A DNA stretch of 64,000 nucleotides, taken from contig CBFFRQ010000018.1 of assembly GCA_965644315.1 (NCBI GenBank), positions 186,001-250,000 of the forward strand. The letters run 5' to 3'. Made by a program: the position numbers and the translations under genes. Every line of letters begins with the position of its first letter. The stretch's first letter is position 1. This stretch comes from Caecitellus pseudoparvulus. Taxonomy: Eukaryota; Bigyra: Bicosoecida. Positions 11,701 to 22,627 of this stretch are shown here, in pieces. Under the pieces are notes generated by a model that did not search any database, was not told the origin of the DNA, and saw nothing but the letters and a program-made list of their open reading frames with translations.

Positions 11701-12254
11701 CACTCGAGGCTTCGTTGAGCAGCCTTGCTGCCTCGGCAGCATCAAGCGAAATCGCCAGCTGGCGACGCCGCACCCCCAGTCCGTCTTCGTTCCCAGCTTC
11801 CCAATCGAGATGCGCCGCCTGCGGCATGTTGTCGCACTGGCGCAGTGCTTGCAGGCACGCTGCAAAGCCACAGTGCTTTCCTCACCTCAAGTGCCGAGGG
11901 CTGTGGAGCGCCAGCCAGCGCATTCAGGCCATCAATGAAGACAGAAGCACTGCCAACGTGCACCACTACCACTGTGGTTCCTTGAAAAGGCAGTGTCGCA
12001 GCAGCATCCAGCACTGCAGCTTCGAGTGAGGAGTGCACGCCTGCTGCGCTCAAGGCGGCTGGCCAGGCTTCCCACGCAGCAGTGCCGGCGAGAAAGAAGA
12101 ACCTGTCAGGGTCATCATCATGAAGCAGGACTGAGCAGGCCTCATCTACTTCATCCCCAACCTCGGCGTGCAGAACAACAGCCTGGGGTGCGTTCAAGGA
12201 GTTTCCCCAGCGAAACGCGAGGAGCAGCAGCGCTCCCACCAACGCTCTCACCAT
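8723..12254 (-). CDS. secreted Ser/Thr/Pro-rich protein with thrombospondin-1-like and laminin-B-like regions
   Basis: Proposed exons on the minus strand: 12254-11886, 11836-11458 and 11388-8723, giving 1137 residues. The second intron (69 bp, GTGAGT to CGCAG) is in frame and could be read through; the first would be only 49 bp and is the least certain join. Met1 starts a signal peptide (MVRALVGALLLLAF). After an N-terminal region with no family I recognise come about 150 residues of Ser/Thr/Pro repeats such as SPTGTPS and SSATPSPSSSVTPSG, likely heavily O-glycosylated. A cysteine-rich block follows (CVVSAWSAPSAC, later CGRMGVEVRKR, GGCPW and CSGPVC) that resembles a thrombospondin type 1 repeat. 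The C-terminal 220 residues start FDFDAEGW and contain VVLQGLTAVRVFGD, like a laminin IV/B domain. No C-terminal membrane anchor is seen. Confidence 0.6.
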
Positions 12255-12404
12255 CCCGACAGCACAGAAAAACAAACATACGCGTCATAGGGCAAGGAGA
12301 GGGGCCAGTCTGTCTGCAATGAAAGCCATAACAAGACGGCCTTTGCATTGTAGGCGGGGCAGGCAATCCAACACTACGCAATAGTCACAACGGCTCCAAC
12401 CACG

Positions 12405-13430
12405 CTAAAACATCGAACTTGCTGCCCGGCTGCGACCCGGCATGCCTTCCCTTGACACTTGTGTCGATCCAAAGGCCTCTGATTCCCCGTGATCAGGGGG
12501 CAGCCGAATGATGACGCCGTCTGACCTCTCCGGGAAAGCGCTGACTTCTGGCCCCTCGCCCCGCTCAACCGCCGGCAGTGCCACGAGCAGCGCCAGCCAC
12601 GTAGCTGAGGCGGAAACTGAGCCAGAGTCTACCACTGCGGCTGATTGAGAAGCCGGCCCTGCTGCCGCTGCGGCGGCTGCCGCTGCATGCTTCGATTCGC
12701 TGACCAGCTCCTCCAGCGCGTCGACCTCGCCCGCCAACTCCCGCACCTGGCTGTGAAAGCCGGGGTTGGGCTCACAGGTCGGGTGGCGCTTGGACAGGCG
12801 CGCCAGCGCAACGTCACAAGCCAGCCCAGTGACCAGCATGAAGTACGACAGGCACACGGTCACGCTGCGGCTTCGGCCTGCGGCGCAGTGCACCAAGACG
12901 GACTTGCCAGTGGCCCGGGCGGTGGCGATGAACGTCAACGCCAGGGGCAGCAGCGGCTCCAAGTCCGTGAACACCGTGTCTTTCCATGGGATCTGCATGA
13001 TGGTCAGCCCCGCTGCCAGCGCAGCGTCCACTGCAGCAGTGTGCCGCTCGCCGAAGTTGCGCTCCAAAGCCCCAGCACAGTTCAGCACGAACCCGACGTC
13101 GTGGTCGAGGAGCCACTCAGTGTTCCAGAAAGCGTGCACTGAGCCAACATAAACCGATCCAAGTGCCCCTTTGCCGTGGGCACTGCCGTCGGGGGCCTTC
13201 CCTGCACTCCCGAAAGCCTCCTCGGGGTACACGACACGGGAAGGTGTCGCGTGTGTCTCGCTCAGCACCACGCCAGCAGCTTGCCTGGCGGCACCCTTCG
13301 TGAAGGAGCCGACATGGGGCAATCCTCGCCGGCCTCCTGTCGTTCGCGGCACTCGAGGACTGGAACACGGCGGGCCGCTCTCGTGCGCCGCTTCGCCTAG
13401 CTGCAGGCCCAGGCCTTTGGGCTTCGGCAT
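12405..13430 (-). CDS. dual-specificity protein phosphatase
   Basis: Single exon, 341 residues. The catalytic domain spans about residues 88-230. The HCx5R signature is VHCAAGRSRS with Cys182 and Arg188; the likely general acid is Asp151 in PWKDT. The preceding segment GSVYVGSVHAFWN and the LNCAG stretch match the start of small DSP domains. The final 110 residues are alanine- and serine-rich with no recognisable domain, and the first 85 look disordered. DSPs dephosphorylate Ser/Thr/Tyr residues on kinases such as MAPKs or act on other phosphorylated substrates; the target is unknown. The gene is in tandem with the upstream sorting nexin gene on the same strand. Confidence 0.88.
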   Translation of the reverse strand: MPKPKGLGLQLGEAAHESGPPCSSPRVPRTTGGRRGLPHVGSFTKGAARQAAGVVLSETHATPSRVVYPEEAFGSAGKAPDGSAHGKGALGSVYVGSVHAFWNTEWLLDHDVGFVLNCAGALERNFGERHTAAVDAALAAGLTIMQIPWKDTVFTDLEPLLPLALTFIATARATGKSVLVHCAAGRSRSVTVCLSYFMLVTGLACDVALARLSKRHPTCEPNPGFHSQVRELAGEVDALEELVSESKHAAAAAAAAAGPASQSAAVVDSGSVSASATWLALLVALPAVERGEGPEVSAFPERSDGVIIRLPPDHGESEAFGSTQVSREGMPGRSRAASSMF

Positions 13431-13785
13431 GGTGGCAGCGACGCCGCGAGGGTACAGGTGGGTTCCAGGGCGAGCTCACGCGAGGCACACAGGGCAAGCC
13501 TGTGTTGATCAATCGCAGGATGCCAAAGAAGGGGGCAGGCCCGCAGCAAAGTTGCGTGTGGCGGGCAGGCTGAGAGCCAAGACGTGCCGCAAGGCACCGT
13601 GGTGCCTGAAACGCCGCTCGGTGCGCAGCTGATGTGGTGACTGCAGCAGCGCACGCTGGCCTCAGGCTCTTTCGAGAATGTGAAGGGAAGAAAAGTGGCG
13701 CGGTGTACATTTGTGATGCATTGCAATGGCAGCTGGCGGGAGGGTTGGAGGGCTGGCACAGACACGCCTGGCCCGTGCACGCGCC

Positions 13786-16362
13786 TCAGATGTCTTCTGT
13801 GCCACCGAATGCAGCGGCATGTCCGGCAGCCCCCTCATCCTCACTGGAGACGGCACCCTGGCCTTGGGCTGGGGCTTGGTCCGGCGTGGGAGACGCCGCG
13901 CTGAATGGCGGCATGTCGATGGGCGTCGCAACAGGCTCGGAGTGGGCTGCAGATTCGGCCGGCTCCGGGGGCGGCGCGACAACCGGCTGGAACACGGGCT
14001 GCGCTGGCGGGTGGGCTGGGACTGTCTCCTGGTCAGCCTTGACCACGTGCTCAGCGCCTGCAGCACCTGGCAAAGCGCCCTCTGCGGCAAAAGGCAGCTC
14101 CTGGCCGAACTTCGTGAACAAGTCCGCCACCGGCCCCTCGGCTTCGTCGGCGTGCACGGCTGCAACGGCTTCAGGCAGGGATACACGCCCGCCGCTGCAT
14201 GTTGCAAGCAGGTTTGCCATGCCCACCCACGCCTGTGCGCGTGCTGTGGCGTGTGCCGCCTGCAGGCTCGTGAACTTGTGCAGGCGGCGTGCCGTCAGCG
14301 ACCGCCTCTCCGCCATGACCCGCAGCATTTCAGCCTTGATGCCGTCTGTCACGTCTTGCACAGCCTGCTGCCGCGTGCCGTCCTTGCGCTCTGCACGTGC
14401 AAGGCGCGCTGCCGCCTGGAGCCGGGCTGCTGCACTGCCACTGGCGTTGGCGGTGGTGCTTTCCTTGCGCCGGCGAGCGAGCAGGGCGGCGGAGCGCTTG
14501 GCGGCATCCAGGACCAGCTGCCTGCGCTGCGTCGCCGCAGCCAGCTCGGCCTCCTTCACCTGCTCTGCTCGCATCATGGCGTACAGCGTGGCATCCAGTT
14601 CGCCCTGCTGGTCGTGTAGGCGGTGCCCCTGCCGCTGCACTTCCCCAGCCAGGGTGGTCAGCATCTCGCCTCGCGAGCTCGCTGACAGGTGCACTTGGGG
14701 GTCTGCAGGCTCCGCTTTGCTGGGCGTGCGCTCAGCCCGTGAGCGTGACTCCTCGCTTTTGCGGGCGACGGCAGCGGCAGTGGAGGTGGAGGCTGCGTGC
14801 TCCACCAAGTCCCCTTCAAACATGGACGCAAACTGGTCCTGGCTCATGGAGGAGCTCGCTTTACCCTGGTGCTCCTGAAACGCCTTGGCTGCCTCCAAGT
14901 CGCCGCCCGCCGCCGAAAACCGCGCAGTGGCTTCTCCAGAGTCGCCCTCCAGCGCAGAGGCCAGCGCAGCCTTGCGCCGCCGCTCAGCCTGCGCAGCCAG
15001 AGCCACGCCACTGCCTGCCGATGCCCCCTGTGTCTCTAGCTCCCCGAGGCTCTGCAGGCACGATGCCATGGCACTGAACTGCTCGCTGATGCCCGTCATG
15101 CGCTGGTGCAGGGTCTCCCCCACGGCTGCTGCTTCAGTCAGGCGGGCGAGGCTGCGGGCATGGTGACCTTGCAGCTCCAGGTACTGCTCGTCGTGGCCAA
15201 TGTGTGCCACATCCCCTCCAGAAGTCGCGTTCTGTGGGCGGGGAGGGGCGAGAGGTGGAGGCGGGCGGCTGCCGCACGCGCTGACACCGCGCAACGCACT
15301 GCGATGGTGTCCAGCATCGTGTCACCCTCTTCAGAGGCTGTAGTGCAGGACTCGATGTACGCTTTTAGCGCTGCGAAGCCTGCCTTGGAGGCGCCCAGAA
15401 AGACGACCAGGTCGAAACTCTGTGTTGCGACTCGTGCGTGGTTGCACGCCGCGTTCTGCGAAGGGGGCAAGGGGGATGAGGGACAGCGCCAGCCAAAACG
15501 CGTGAGACGCAACGCACAATGTACTGGTGCAAGGCTGCTGTGCGCTGCTTCAAGAAAGCATCGTCCTGGTTGCCAAAGACTCGCTTGCTGGGGAACAGCG
15601 GCAGCATGATGTCAGGGAACTGCGTGCACAGCCGCCCGTGCAGCCACTCGAAGTCTGAGAAACGCCGCTGCACAGTCATCATGGACTGGGGGAAGTGCTG
15701 CAGGCCCGTGGTGGTCACGACTTCGTACACGATGTGCCCTGACAAGCCTGAGCGCACCGCGGTTGGGCTGCCCACCTGCACGCCGATGTTGCAGGCGGTA
15801 GCGTCACTCGCCAGCACCAAGCTCCCCACGATGGCAGTGTTGGCGCAGTAGAACTCGGCCAGCGACAGCTCCGCTGTGCAGGGGCAGCGCGCGCCGCGTG
15901 AGCGTGGGCAAGTCACCGCTCCACAACGCCAGTGCACTCACCCTTGTGCTGCACGAGGGATTCTGGCGAGCAGACAAAGCCAGCCTGCGCACAGGCCACC
16001 AAACAGCAAGCCAACAGCCAGTCGGCACGTTCCAACGCTGCTTTGCTGGTGCCCCCACATGCCCACCGCCAGACCTGGGCAGGTGAGCAGCAGCGTCGTG
16101 TGCAGCGGGTTCACGGGCGTGGCTGGCAGGCCTGGTGCAGTGCAGCAGGACATACCTCGCGAAGCACGTCGTCCGGGAGCCGTGAGCGCCTCAAGAAGAG
16201 GGCCCCCTCCGCCCCTGCAACTTTGCCGTCCCCGTCATTGTCCACGGCTGTGAAGAGGCTGCCGTACGCTCGCTCCTCCCCCGCTGTCAGCTCCACTTGC
16301 CCTGCAGACGTGGACAGCTTGGTGCCACGCCCTCCGCCGAAGAGGCGGGCCAGGGCTGCCAT
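13786..16362 (-). CDS. sorting nexin with N-terminal EH domain, PX domain and C-terminal BAR-like coiled coil
   Basis: Five exons: 16362-16156, 16074-15942, 15873-15518, 15455-15300 and 15231-13786; introns of 81, 68, 62 and 68 bp; all phases match, giving 765 residues. An in-frame Met at 16479 would add 39 residues, but 16362 leaves room for the divergent promoter. Residues 20-110 form an EH domain: an EF-hand loop DNDGDGKVAG, then FLRRSRLPDDVLREV and, across the first intron, LERADWLLACCLVACAQ. A PX domain follows (about 140-265) with RRFSDFEWLHGRL, the PI3P-binding Arg-Phe-Ser-Asp-Phe motif, and PLFPSKRVFG. Residues 290-560 are helical and Ala/Arg/Glu-rich, as in SNX BAR domains. This would bind endosomal PI3P, curve membranes and recruit NPF-motif partners. 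The EH-PX combination is unusual. Confidence 0.85.
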
Positions 16363-16529
16363 CCGTGACGCGATGGGGACAAATTGCACTGCCAAACCAG
16401 GGCGACGTTGCCGCTGAAGAAACTCGGCTGTTGTGCTTGGTTTTGCCCCGCTACACGTTTGTGACCTGGTCCCAGGCACTCACTGGGCAGCTGGCTGCCG
16501 GGTTCAGATCAAGGCAACACTGCGGCACG
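16363..16529. promoter_or_regulatory. short bidirectional promoter region between sorting nexin and NHE genes
   Basis: Only 167 bp lie between the two oppositely directed start codons. The region must contain the 5' UTRs and core promoters of both genes. I recognise no TATA box or other named element. The shared control is inferred from geometry. Confidence 0.4.
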
Positions 16530-18653
16530 ATGGCTGGCGGCGCCCACGAGCTGTCCAGCATCAACACGCTGCTGGCGGTGGCCATCATCGGACTGTCTGT
16601 AGTGGCTGGGTACCTCATCAAGAAGTACAAGTGCTTCGGCGTCCCCGAAAGCGCCTTGACCATGCTAGTGAGCCAGTTGGGCCTGCGCCCCACCCAGCCT
16701 CCGTCCTTCGGCATCCCTGAGGAACCCTGCTGCATGCGTTCCTGGCTGCCGTTCGTGCACAGCTTGGAGTCCTCATTGGGGGCATCGCTCGCCTCATTAG
16801 CAACGATGAGGAGGAGTTGGCCAACCTTTCGTTCAAGGTGCGATTCTGCTGCAGTGCAGCAGCAGCCAGTTGGCTGGCACCACCCCGGAGCAGGCGCTGC
16901 TGGCACGACGCTGACTCCCTCACGCCCGTGCCGCCGCAGCCGGAAGTGTTCTTCTTCATTCTTCTCCCCCCCATCATCTTTGAGGCTGGCTACTCTTTGA
17001 AGCGGGTAAGGCGGCGCTTGGCCGTGCTGCTGGAGCTGGCGTGAACCAGCAGCGCCACCCACCCTCCCCACGCAGCGTCGCTTCTTTCAAAACCTGTCCA
17101 CCATCGTGCTGTTCGCGGTGCTGGGGACCATCCTGTCCACCTTCATTGTGGGCGGCATCGTCTACGCTTTCAGCGTCGCCAAGGTGATCCCCCTGGACTC
17201 GTCGTCCCCCCTGCAGTCCTTCCTCTTCGGCGCCCTCATCTCGGCAGTGGACCCCGTGGCCACGCTGAGCATCATGGGGCACCCAGAGCTGCAGTGCGAC
17301 CCCCTCCTGTACTCCCTCGTCTTCGGGGAGTCTGTCCTGAATGATGCCGTCGCCATCGTGCTGTTCAAGTGAGTGCTAGCGCTGGCGCATCGCCCCCCGA
17401 TCGCCCCACCTCCACGCACGGCTGCCCTGCACAGGACGTTTGAGAACCTGACGGAGCGCAACCACGTGAACTTGAACAACGCCGGCAGCTACTTCCTGCT
17501 CATCTTGGAATTCGTGGGCATCGCTCTGGGGAGCATCGTCGTGGGCCTGGCGCTGGGCCTGCTGGCTTGCGTCATTTGCAAGCACACACACCTGAAGAAG
17601 CACCCGTCCAAGGAAATCACCGTGCTCTTCCTCTTCGCCTACGCCGCGTATGCGTTGGGGGAGCTCATGGACCTCTCCGGCATCATGGCGCTGTTCTTCA
17701 CAGGCATCGTGCTGAGTCACTACAACTTCCACAACCTCTCACCCATCACCCAGGAGAGCAGCACGTACACGTTCAAGGCGTTTGCCCACAGCACCGAAAC
17801 GGTGGTCTTCGCGTACATGGGCCTGTCCCTCTTCACGGCCAACTTCGCCTCGTGGAGCCCCTGGTTCATCGTCATCGCAGTGCTCGCCTGCCTCGTGGGC
17901 CGGGCCGCCAACACCTTCCCTCTCTCCTTCCTCGCGAACCTCAAGCGCAAGAAGCCCATCCCCATGGCCATGCAGTTCGTCATCTGGTTCGCCGGCCTGC
18001 GAGGCGCCATCGCCTTTGCCCTGTCCCTGAACATGCCGCTGTACGGCGGGAAGTGGGCGAACAGCAACGAGTTCGTGGAGACGACCACCCTGGCCATCGT
18101 CATGTTCACGACGCTGGTGTGTGGCAGCCTCACGGCGCCCATCCTGGACCGCTTCGGCATGAAGACAGCGGACCCGGCAGGGGACGAGGAGGACGAGGGC
18201 GAACTCGGCGACTACCAGCTCATGTACAGGCAGGCCTCCACACCCAAGGAAGCCGCCGCCATCTCCAAGGCTCACCGGGCTGGCGGCTTCCACCGCTTCT
18301 GGAAGGTCATTGACAACCGGTACATGAAGCCGCTCTTCGGCGGCAAGGCCAAGGCCAAGTACCTGTCCACGCCCAAGCAGTCAGAGCGCGCAGGGCTCAT
18401 GGCCAACCCCAGCGCAGCCTTCACCTCTGCCTCGTCGGCCAGCTTCGTGGGCGGAGGGGCGCCGGGCGGCTACGGCAGTGGCACTGAGACCGGCGAGGGC
18501 AAGGTGGCGGCGCCCTTCGATGATAGCGACAGCGATGGCGAGGGGGGTGACATTGGCGCGGGCTCTGGGGCGTTCTTCGGGTCCGCCACGGCCCCCGTCG
18601 TGGCCAGCCCGGATGCGGGGGGGGGTGGATACCAGCCGCCGCCCGCAGAGTGA
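16530..18653 (+). CDS. Na+/H+ exchanger, endosomal (NHE6/7/9 or NHX5/6) type
   Basis: Five exons: 16530-16667, 16763-16837, 16940-17005, 17076-17368 and 17435-18653; introns of 95, 102, 70 and 66 bp; phases match, giving 596 residues. Joined exons read VPESALTMLLGVLIGG and then PEVFFFILLPPIIFEAGY, the amiloride-site motif of CPA1 exchangers. Further landmarks are GALISAVDPVATLSI and VFGESVLNDAVAIVLF, holding the transport Asp residues, and FAGLRGAIAFALSLNMP in the late membrane part. About 10-12 membrane helices precede an acidic, Gly/Ser-rich cytoplasmic tail with DSDSDGEGGD. Spacing of motifs matches the organellar branch that exchanges luminal protons for Na+ or K+ and sets endosome/TGN pH. 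It starts head-to-head with the sorting nexin gene. Confidence 0.92.
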
Positions 18654-18758
18654 TGCGCCCCTGCCCAGCCAATTCACACAAGACACCAACGAGCACGCAG
18701 ACGCTGCGTGTGTGCTCTCACGTGATGCTGCTGCCCTGCCTCCGCTGGGACTGCCACC

Positions 18759-19751
18759 ATGGCGAACCTGGACCAGTTGACGCAGGGTGCGTTGGGCTGG
18801 CCGGCTGCGCCGCCTCTGCTGTGTGGGACGTGGAGGTACTGCAGCCCCACACTGCTGCCCCGTTCACAGCCGTGGAGACTGCTCTTCAGAAGGATGGCAC
18901 CCTGAAGCGCATTCGAGCAGAGCTGTTTGCAGCGACGGCTGCTGTGCTGCAGGAGCCGGTGCGTGCGGAAATTGGGGAGCCACCCAGCCCCACTGCACAA
19001 CACTCGCACGTGCTTGCCCCAGGAGACGGGCACTGTGGGGAAGCCGCCGCCTGAGAACACCTTCATTAACAGTCTCATCCACGAGTACCTCAGCTTCAAT
19101 GGCATGCCAGGAACTGCCCGCATGCTGGCACTGGGTGAGGCCTGGCGTGCCTGCCGTTGCACGAGCACAGCCTGCACCCCACGACTCGCCGTGTGCGCCG
19201 CAGAATCCGGGCTGCATGCCGAAGAGCGCCTTCCGCGGGAGTTCCTTGCGCATTCCCTGGGGCTGGAGAGCGACGCCACCCTGCAGGAAGCGGAGGACCT
19301 GCCACTGCTGTACGGCGCAGTGGGGCAGCTGCAGGCGGCCCGGCGAGCAGCCGTCACGGCAGGCCTCGTGCCGACAGCCGAGCAGCCCACCGTGCCGCCC
19401 TTGACGACTGCCCAGCGAGAGGAGGTGGACTCGCTTGCTGCCGCCATGGCAAGGGCGTACAAGGCTGACGCAGCCAGGGAGCTTGCGCGAGCGACAGCGC
19501 CAGCAGTCCGCGAGGCGGCCCCGGATGACAGGGACGGTGCCCCCCGCCATGGAGATACGAGGGGAGGCACTAGTGGAGACGAGGGTGGTGAGGCCGAGGG
19601 GTGGGGGGCTGTGGGCATTGGGTACCAAGGAGGGGGGGTGGGCCGGCCAGTCAGGGGGGGGCTGTCTGGCACAGGCGGCAGGCAGCCAGAGGCTGGAGAT
19701 GGTTCGGGGGAGGAAGGCGCGTACTCTGACGATGAATTCGAAGCCGCCTGA
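18759..19751 (+). CDS. FOP/CEP20-like centrosomal LisH protein
   Basis: Four exons: 18759-18786, 18870-18958, 19023-19134 and 19204-19751; introns of 83, 64 and 69 bp; phases match, giving 258 residues. Spliced text starts MANLDQLTQAVETALQKDG, then LKRIRAELFAATAAVLQE, the N-terminal helix typical of FOP (FGFR1OP) and FOPNL/CEP20. A LisH motif covers about residues 51-83 (NTFINSLIHEYLSFNGM, then TARMLALESGL). The C-terminal half is low-complexity with Gly-rich and acidic stretches ending DDEFEAA. Family members dimerise through LisH and sit at centrioles, basal bodies and centriolar satellites, where they help cilium formation. It ends 24 bp from the convergent CCDC148-like gene. Confidence 0.82.
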
Positions 19752-19775
19752 GGCAGGACGAGCGCCGGGCGCGCG

Positions 19776-22224
19776 TCACAGGAAGTTGTGCGTGGGTGCC
19801 AGGGCACGGGGCACGGGGCGGGCTGCGGCGGCGAGGGCCGCGCCCGCCGCCTCTGAGCCTGCCAGCCCCGCCGCGCTCAATGCAAAGAGCAGCTTGGCGC
19901 GGACATCGGAGAAGACCCGCGCGTCAGACAGGCCCTCCCGCTCGGACGCAAAGTGCCCCTTCTCAGACATGCGCCAGGCAGCCAGCTCCTTGCCCATGAC
20001 TCCCTGCCGCGCGGCAGCAATCAGGTCCGTGTTGGCGCCGACACCGGTCACTGGCTGGCCCGGCGTGGGCCCACTACCTTCCCGCCGCTGCCGTGCGAAG
20101 GCGGCTGACGTCGCGGCGACGTACGCTGCATGGGCAGTGCCCAGCTGTGCTGCGGCGTAGGAAGCCGTCGTGTGCGAATTCAGTCGGTCCGTGTCGCGTG
20201 TCAGTCCCGCCACCGCCTCCGCATATGGCGCCGTGTCCTTGATATCTTGCAAACGCTGGCGCAGCGCCTCAGCCTCCGCCTCCGCCTCGGCAGCTCTCTC
20301 CCGAGCCGCCTCCGCCGCTGCTTGCCTGAGTGCCGCCCGTGCCGCCACACGCGGCGCTGCCTCTGCCACTGCTGCTCGGGCTGCCTCCGCCGCTGCTTCT
20401 GCCGCTGCCGCAGTGGCGGCGGCAGAGGCTGCCTCTGCCGCCGCCACCTCCTGCGCCCATGCCCGCACCTTCGCTCGCCGGGCGGCGGCATCTGCCTGTG
20501 CCTTGGCTTCAGCCGCTGCAGCTGCTGCTGCTGCCTCAGATGCAGCAGCTGCAGCGGCAGCGCTCTCCCGGGCTTGGCGCTCAGCGTCTGCTGCCTGGAG
20601 ACGGCGCAGGCGCCGCCGCTTGGCCTGCGCTGCCACGGCAGCAGCGTGTACTGCAGCGGCGCGCTCCGCTGCTTCCTCGTGGGCTGCCTTGCAAGCTTGG
20701 AAAGCGGCAGCGGCACCCCGCAAGACCTCCCGCTGGTGCCGGTGGAAGGCTGCGTGGGCGTCCTTGGTGGCGCGCTGCCGGGCACTGGCCGCGTCGACAA
20801 CACGCCAGTGGCGGGCTATGGACTCGGCCGACTTGTGTGGCAGCTGCTCTTGGAGGCGGCGGGAGACGTCTCCCCGTGTGCTCGCCGTGTGCCCTGAGCC
20901 AGCGGTGTGCCTGCCGCCGCTGCTCTGCAGGACTGAACTGAAGGTCGCATGGTCGGCGTGCGACCAGCCGAAGGCGGGGTCATCGGGGCGCACTCTCGCC
21001 TCGCTGCACACTCCCTCCCACTGCTGTGCAGCCGCGTGCAGTGCCACTGCCAGTGCATCCCGGTGTGTCAGAAGCTGCTGCGTCCACTGGTCCACCACGC
21101 TCGCGTCTGGGACGGCACTCGACCCGACACCCTGCAGCGCCTCGGCACACTGCTCATCTGTCGGCACGCCAGCTGCGTGCCCGTGGCCTGCCTGCGCCGC
21201 GCCCCCCCGACGGGCTGCAGCAAGCGCAGGCCGCAAACTGGCGTGCAGGGCGCCCTCAGCAGCCTCGTACTGCTCAGCCAGCCGTGCTCCCAGTGCTTCC
21301 ACCTCGTCCTCCAACTGGCCCAGGGCAGTGCCCAGTACGCCTTCATCTTCCCCGCCGTGGCGCAACACCCTGCTGACTTCTTGAAGGGCGTGCACTTGCT
21401 GCCCCACCTCCGCTGCCTGCTGTGCCAATTGCTGCGGCAGCGTTGCCGCCAACCAGCCATGAACCTGGCCAGCAGCCAGGCGTGTCACGGGGTCAGATGA
21501 CGGAACTCCAGCCAGGGCTTCCATTTGCGCCAGCAACTCCTGGGCTGCGAGTAGCTGGCGGGCCTCTGCATCCTCCTCGCCCTCCCCGCCATCCCCAGCG
21601 CTGTGCGTAGGGGCACACACGCTGTGGTGTTGCTGCTCCTCGTCGCTGCTTGCCAGGGCTCCCTCCATGCTTGAGTCACCAGCCCAGCCCTCCACAGCGC
21701 GAAGAAGGACACCAAAGGCACTCTTCTCCTGCTCACGAAGGTTTCGCCACTCGTCAAACCACAGCAGCTGCGAAAGGCCCCGCGCAAGGGTGCTGGTGAC
21801 GAGCGAAACGGCAGCGAAACGGCAAAGCCTTGCACACCTTACGCTTCTCTTGCTGCGCCTTGCGCTTGCCTGCCGACGCCTTTTCTTTCAGAGCCTTGAT
21901 CTTCTGCTTGTTCGTGCCGTGACGTGTGTGGTGTGCTGCAATGCTGGCTCGCCACGGCCGCCACGGCTCGCTCACCTGCTCTGCTGTAGTCTCGGCAGCA
22001 CAAGTCCCCGCTCGCAGCATGTGCCGCAGCGCCTCTTGCTGCTCCAAGGCACCCATCCCAGCCCGCGCCCTGAACCTTTGGGGCTTTGCTGCATCTTGTG
22101 CTCGCTGGACGAGGCTCTTGCGAGGCGGGGCGCTGCGATGGCGACGCAAGGCCTTGACGGCAGCAGCGCCGCTGCCGCCAGCCGACTCTGGGCGCCCCGC
22201 CTCTGCCGCAGAGCTCCGCTTCAT
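19776..22224 (-). CDS. coiled-coil protein, probably CCDC148-like
   Basis: Two exons: 22224-21838 and 21767-19776, one 70-bp intron, phase 0 on both sides, 792 residues. The intron join gives QQEKRKLLWFDEWRNLREQ. The middle has FGWSHADHATFSSVLQ followed by LQEQLPHKSAESIARHW, an order (Trp-acidic-His, then Leu-Pro-His-Lys-Ser) that I associate with CCDC148 proteins, and then about 300 residues of alanine-rich coiled coil. The N-terminal exon is basic. CCDC148 is conserved among ciliated organisms and is thought to be ciliary; biochemical function is unknown. The family name rests on recalled similarity, the coiled coil and exon structure are visible. Upstream of 22224 the sequence becomes noticeably AT-richer, consistent with a promoter. 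Confidence 0.5.
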
Positions 22225-22627
22225 GTCATTCGGAGCAGCAAAGTCGTGTTTCCAGGCGTGGGTGTTGCAGCGAGATTGAGAGATTTGGTTTCTAGGGTTT
22301 GATCGCGTTATTTTTACAGAAGCAAGGCGCAAGATTGTCTGACTTCTCTTCAAGTATGAAAACCAGGTGTTTCTCATCAAGAAACCTGCAATCGGACTTG
22401 CTTTGCTGATAGACAGGGACACTGAGACCATTGCAGGGCGCCATTTACATCAATTCCGAAACCCACCCGAACCTGGCGCCCAGGAACCCTCAGAGCACCC
22501 CGTCCCACACACATTCGTGCTCAAAGCAGCACTCGGCAGCTGTGCATCGCAGCCTCCAGGCCGCCAAGTGCGCGGCGCCTCGCGGCTTCTTCTGCTCAAG
22601 CGCCAGCTCTCCGCGTCGCACCCCAGC

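Noticed and set aside
20170-21384. 404-codon plus-strand ORF with Ala/Ser/Cys runs
   Set aside because: It is the antisense shadow of the alanine-rich coiled coil of the CCDC148-like gene.
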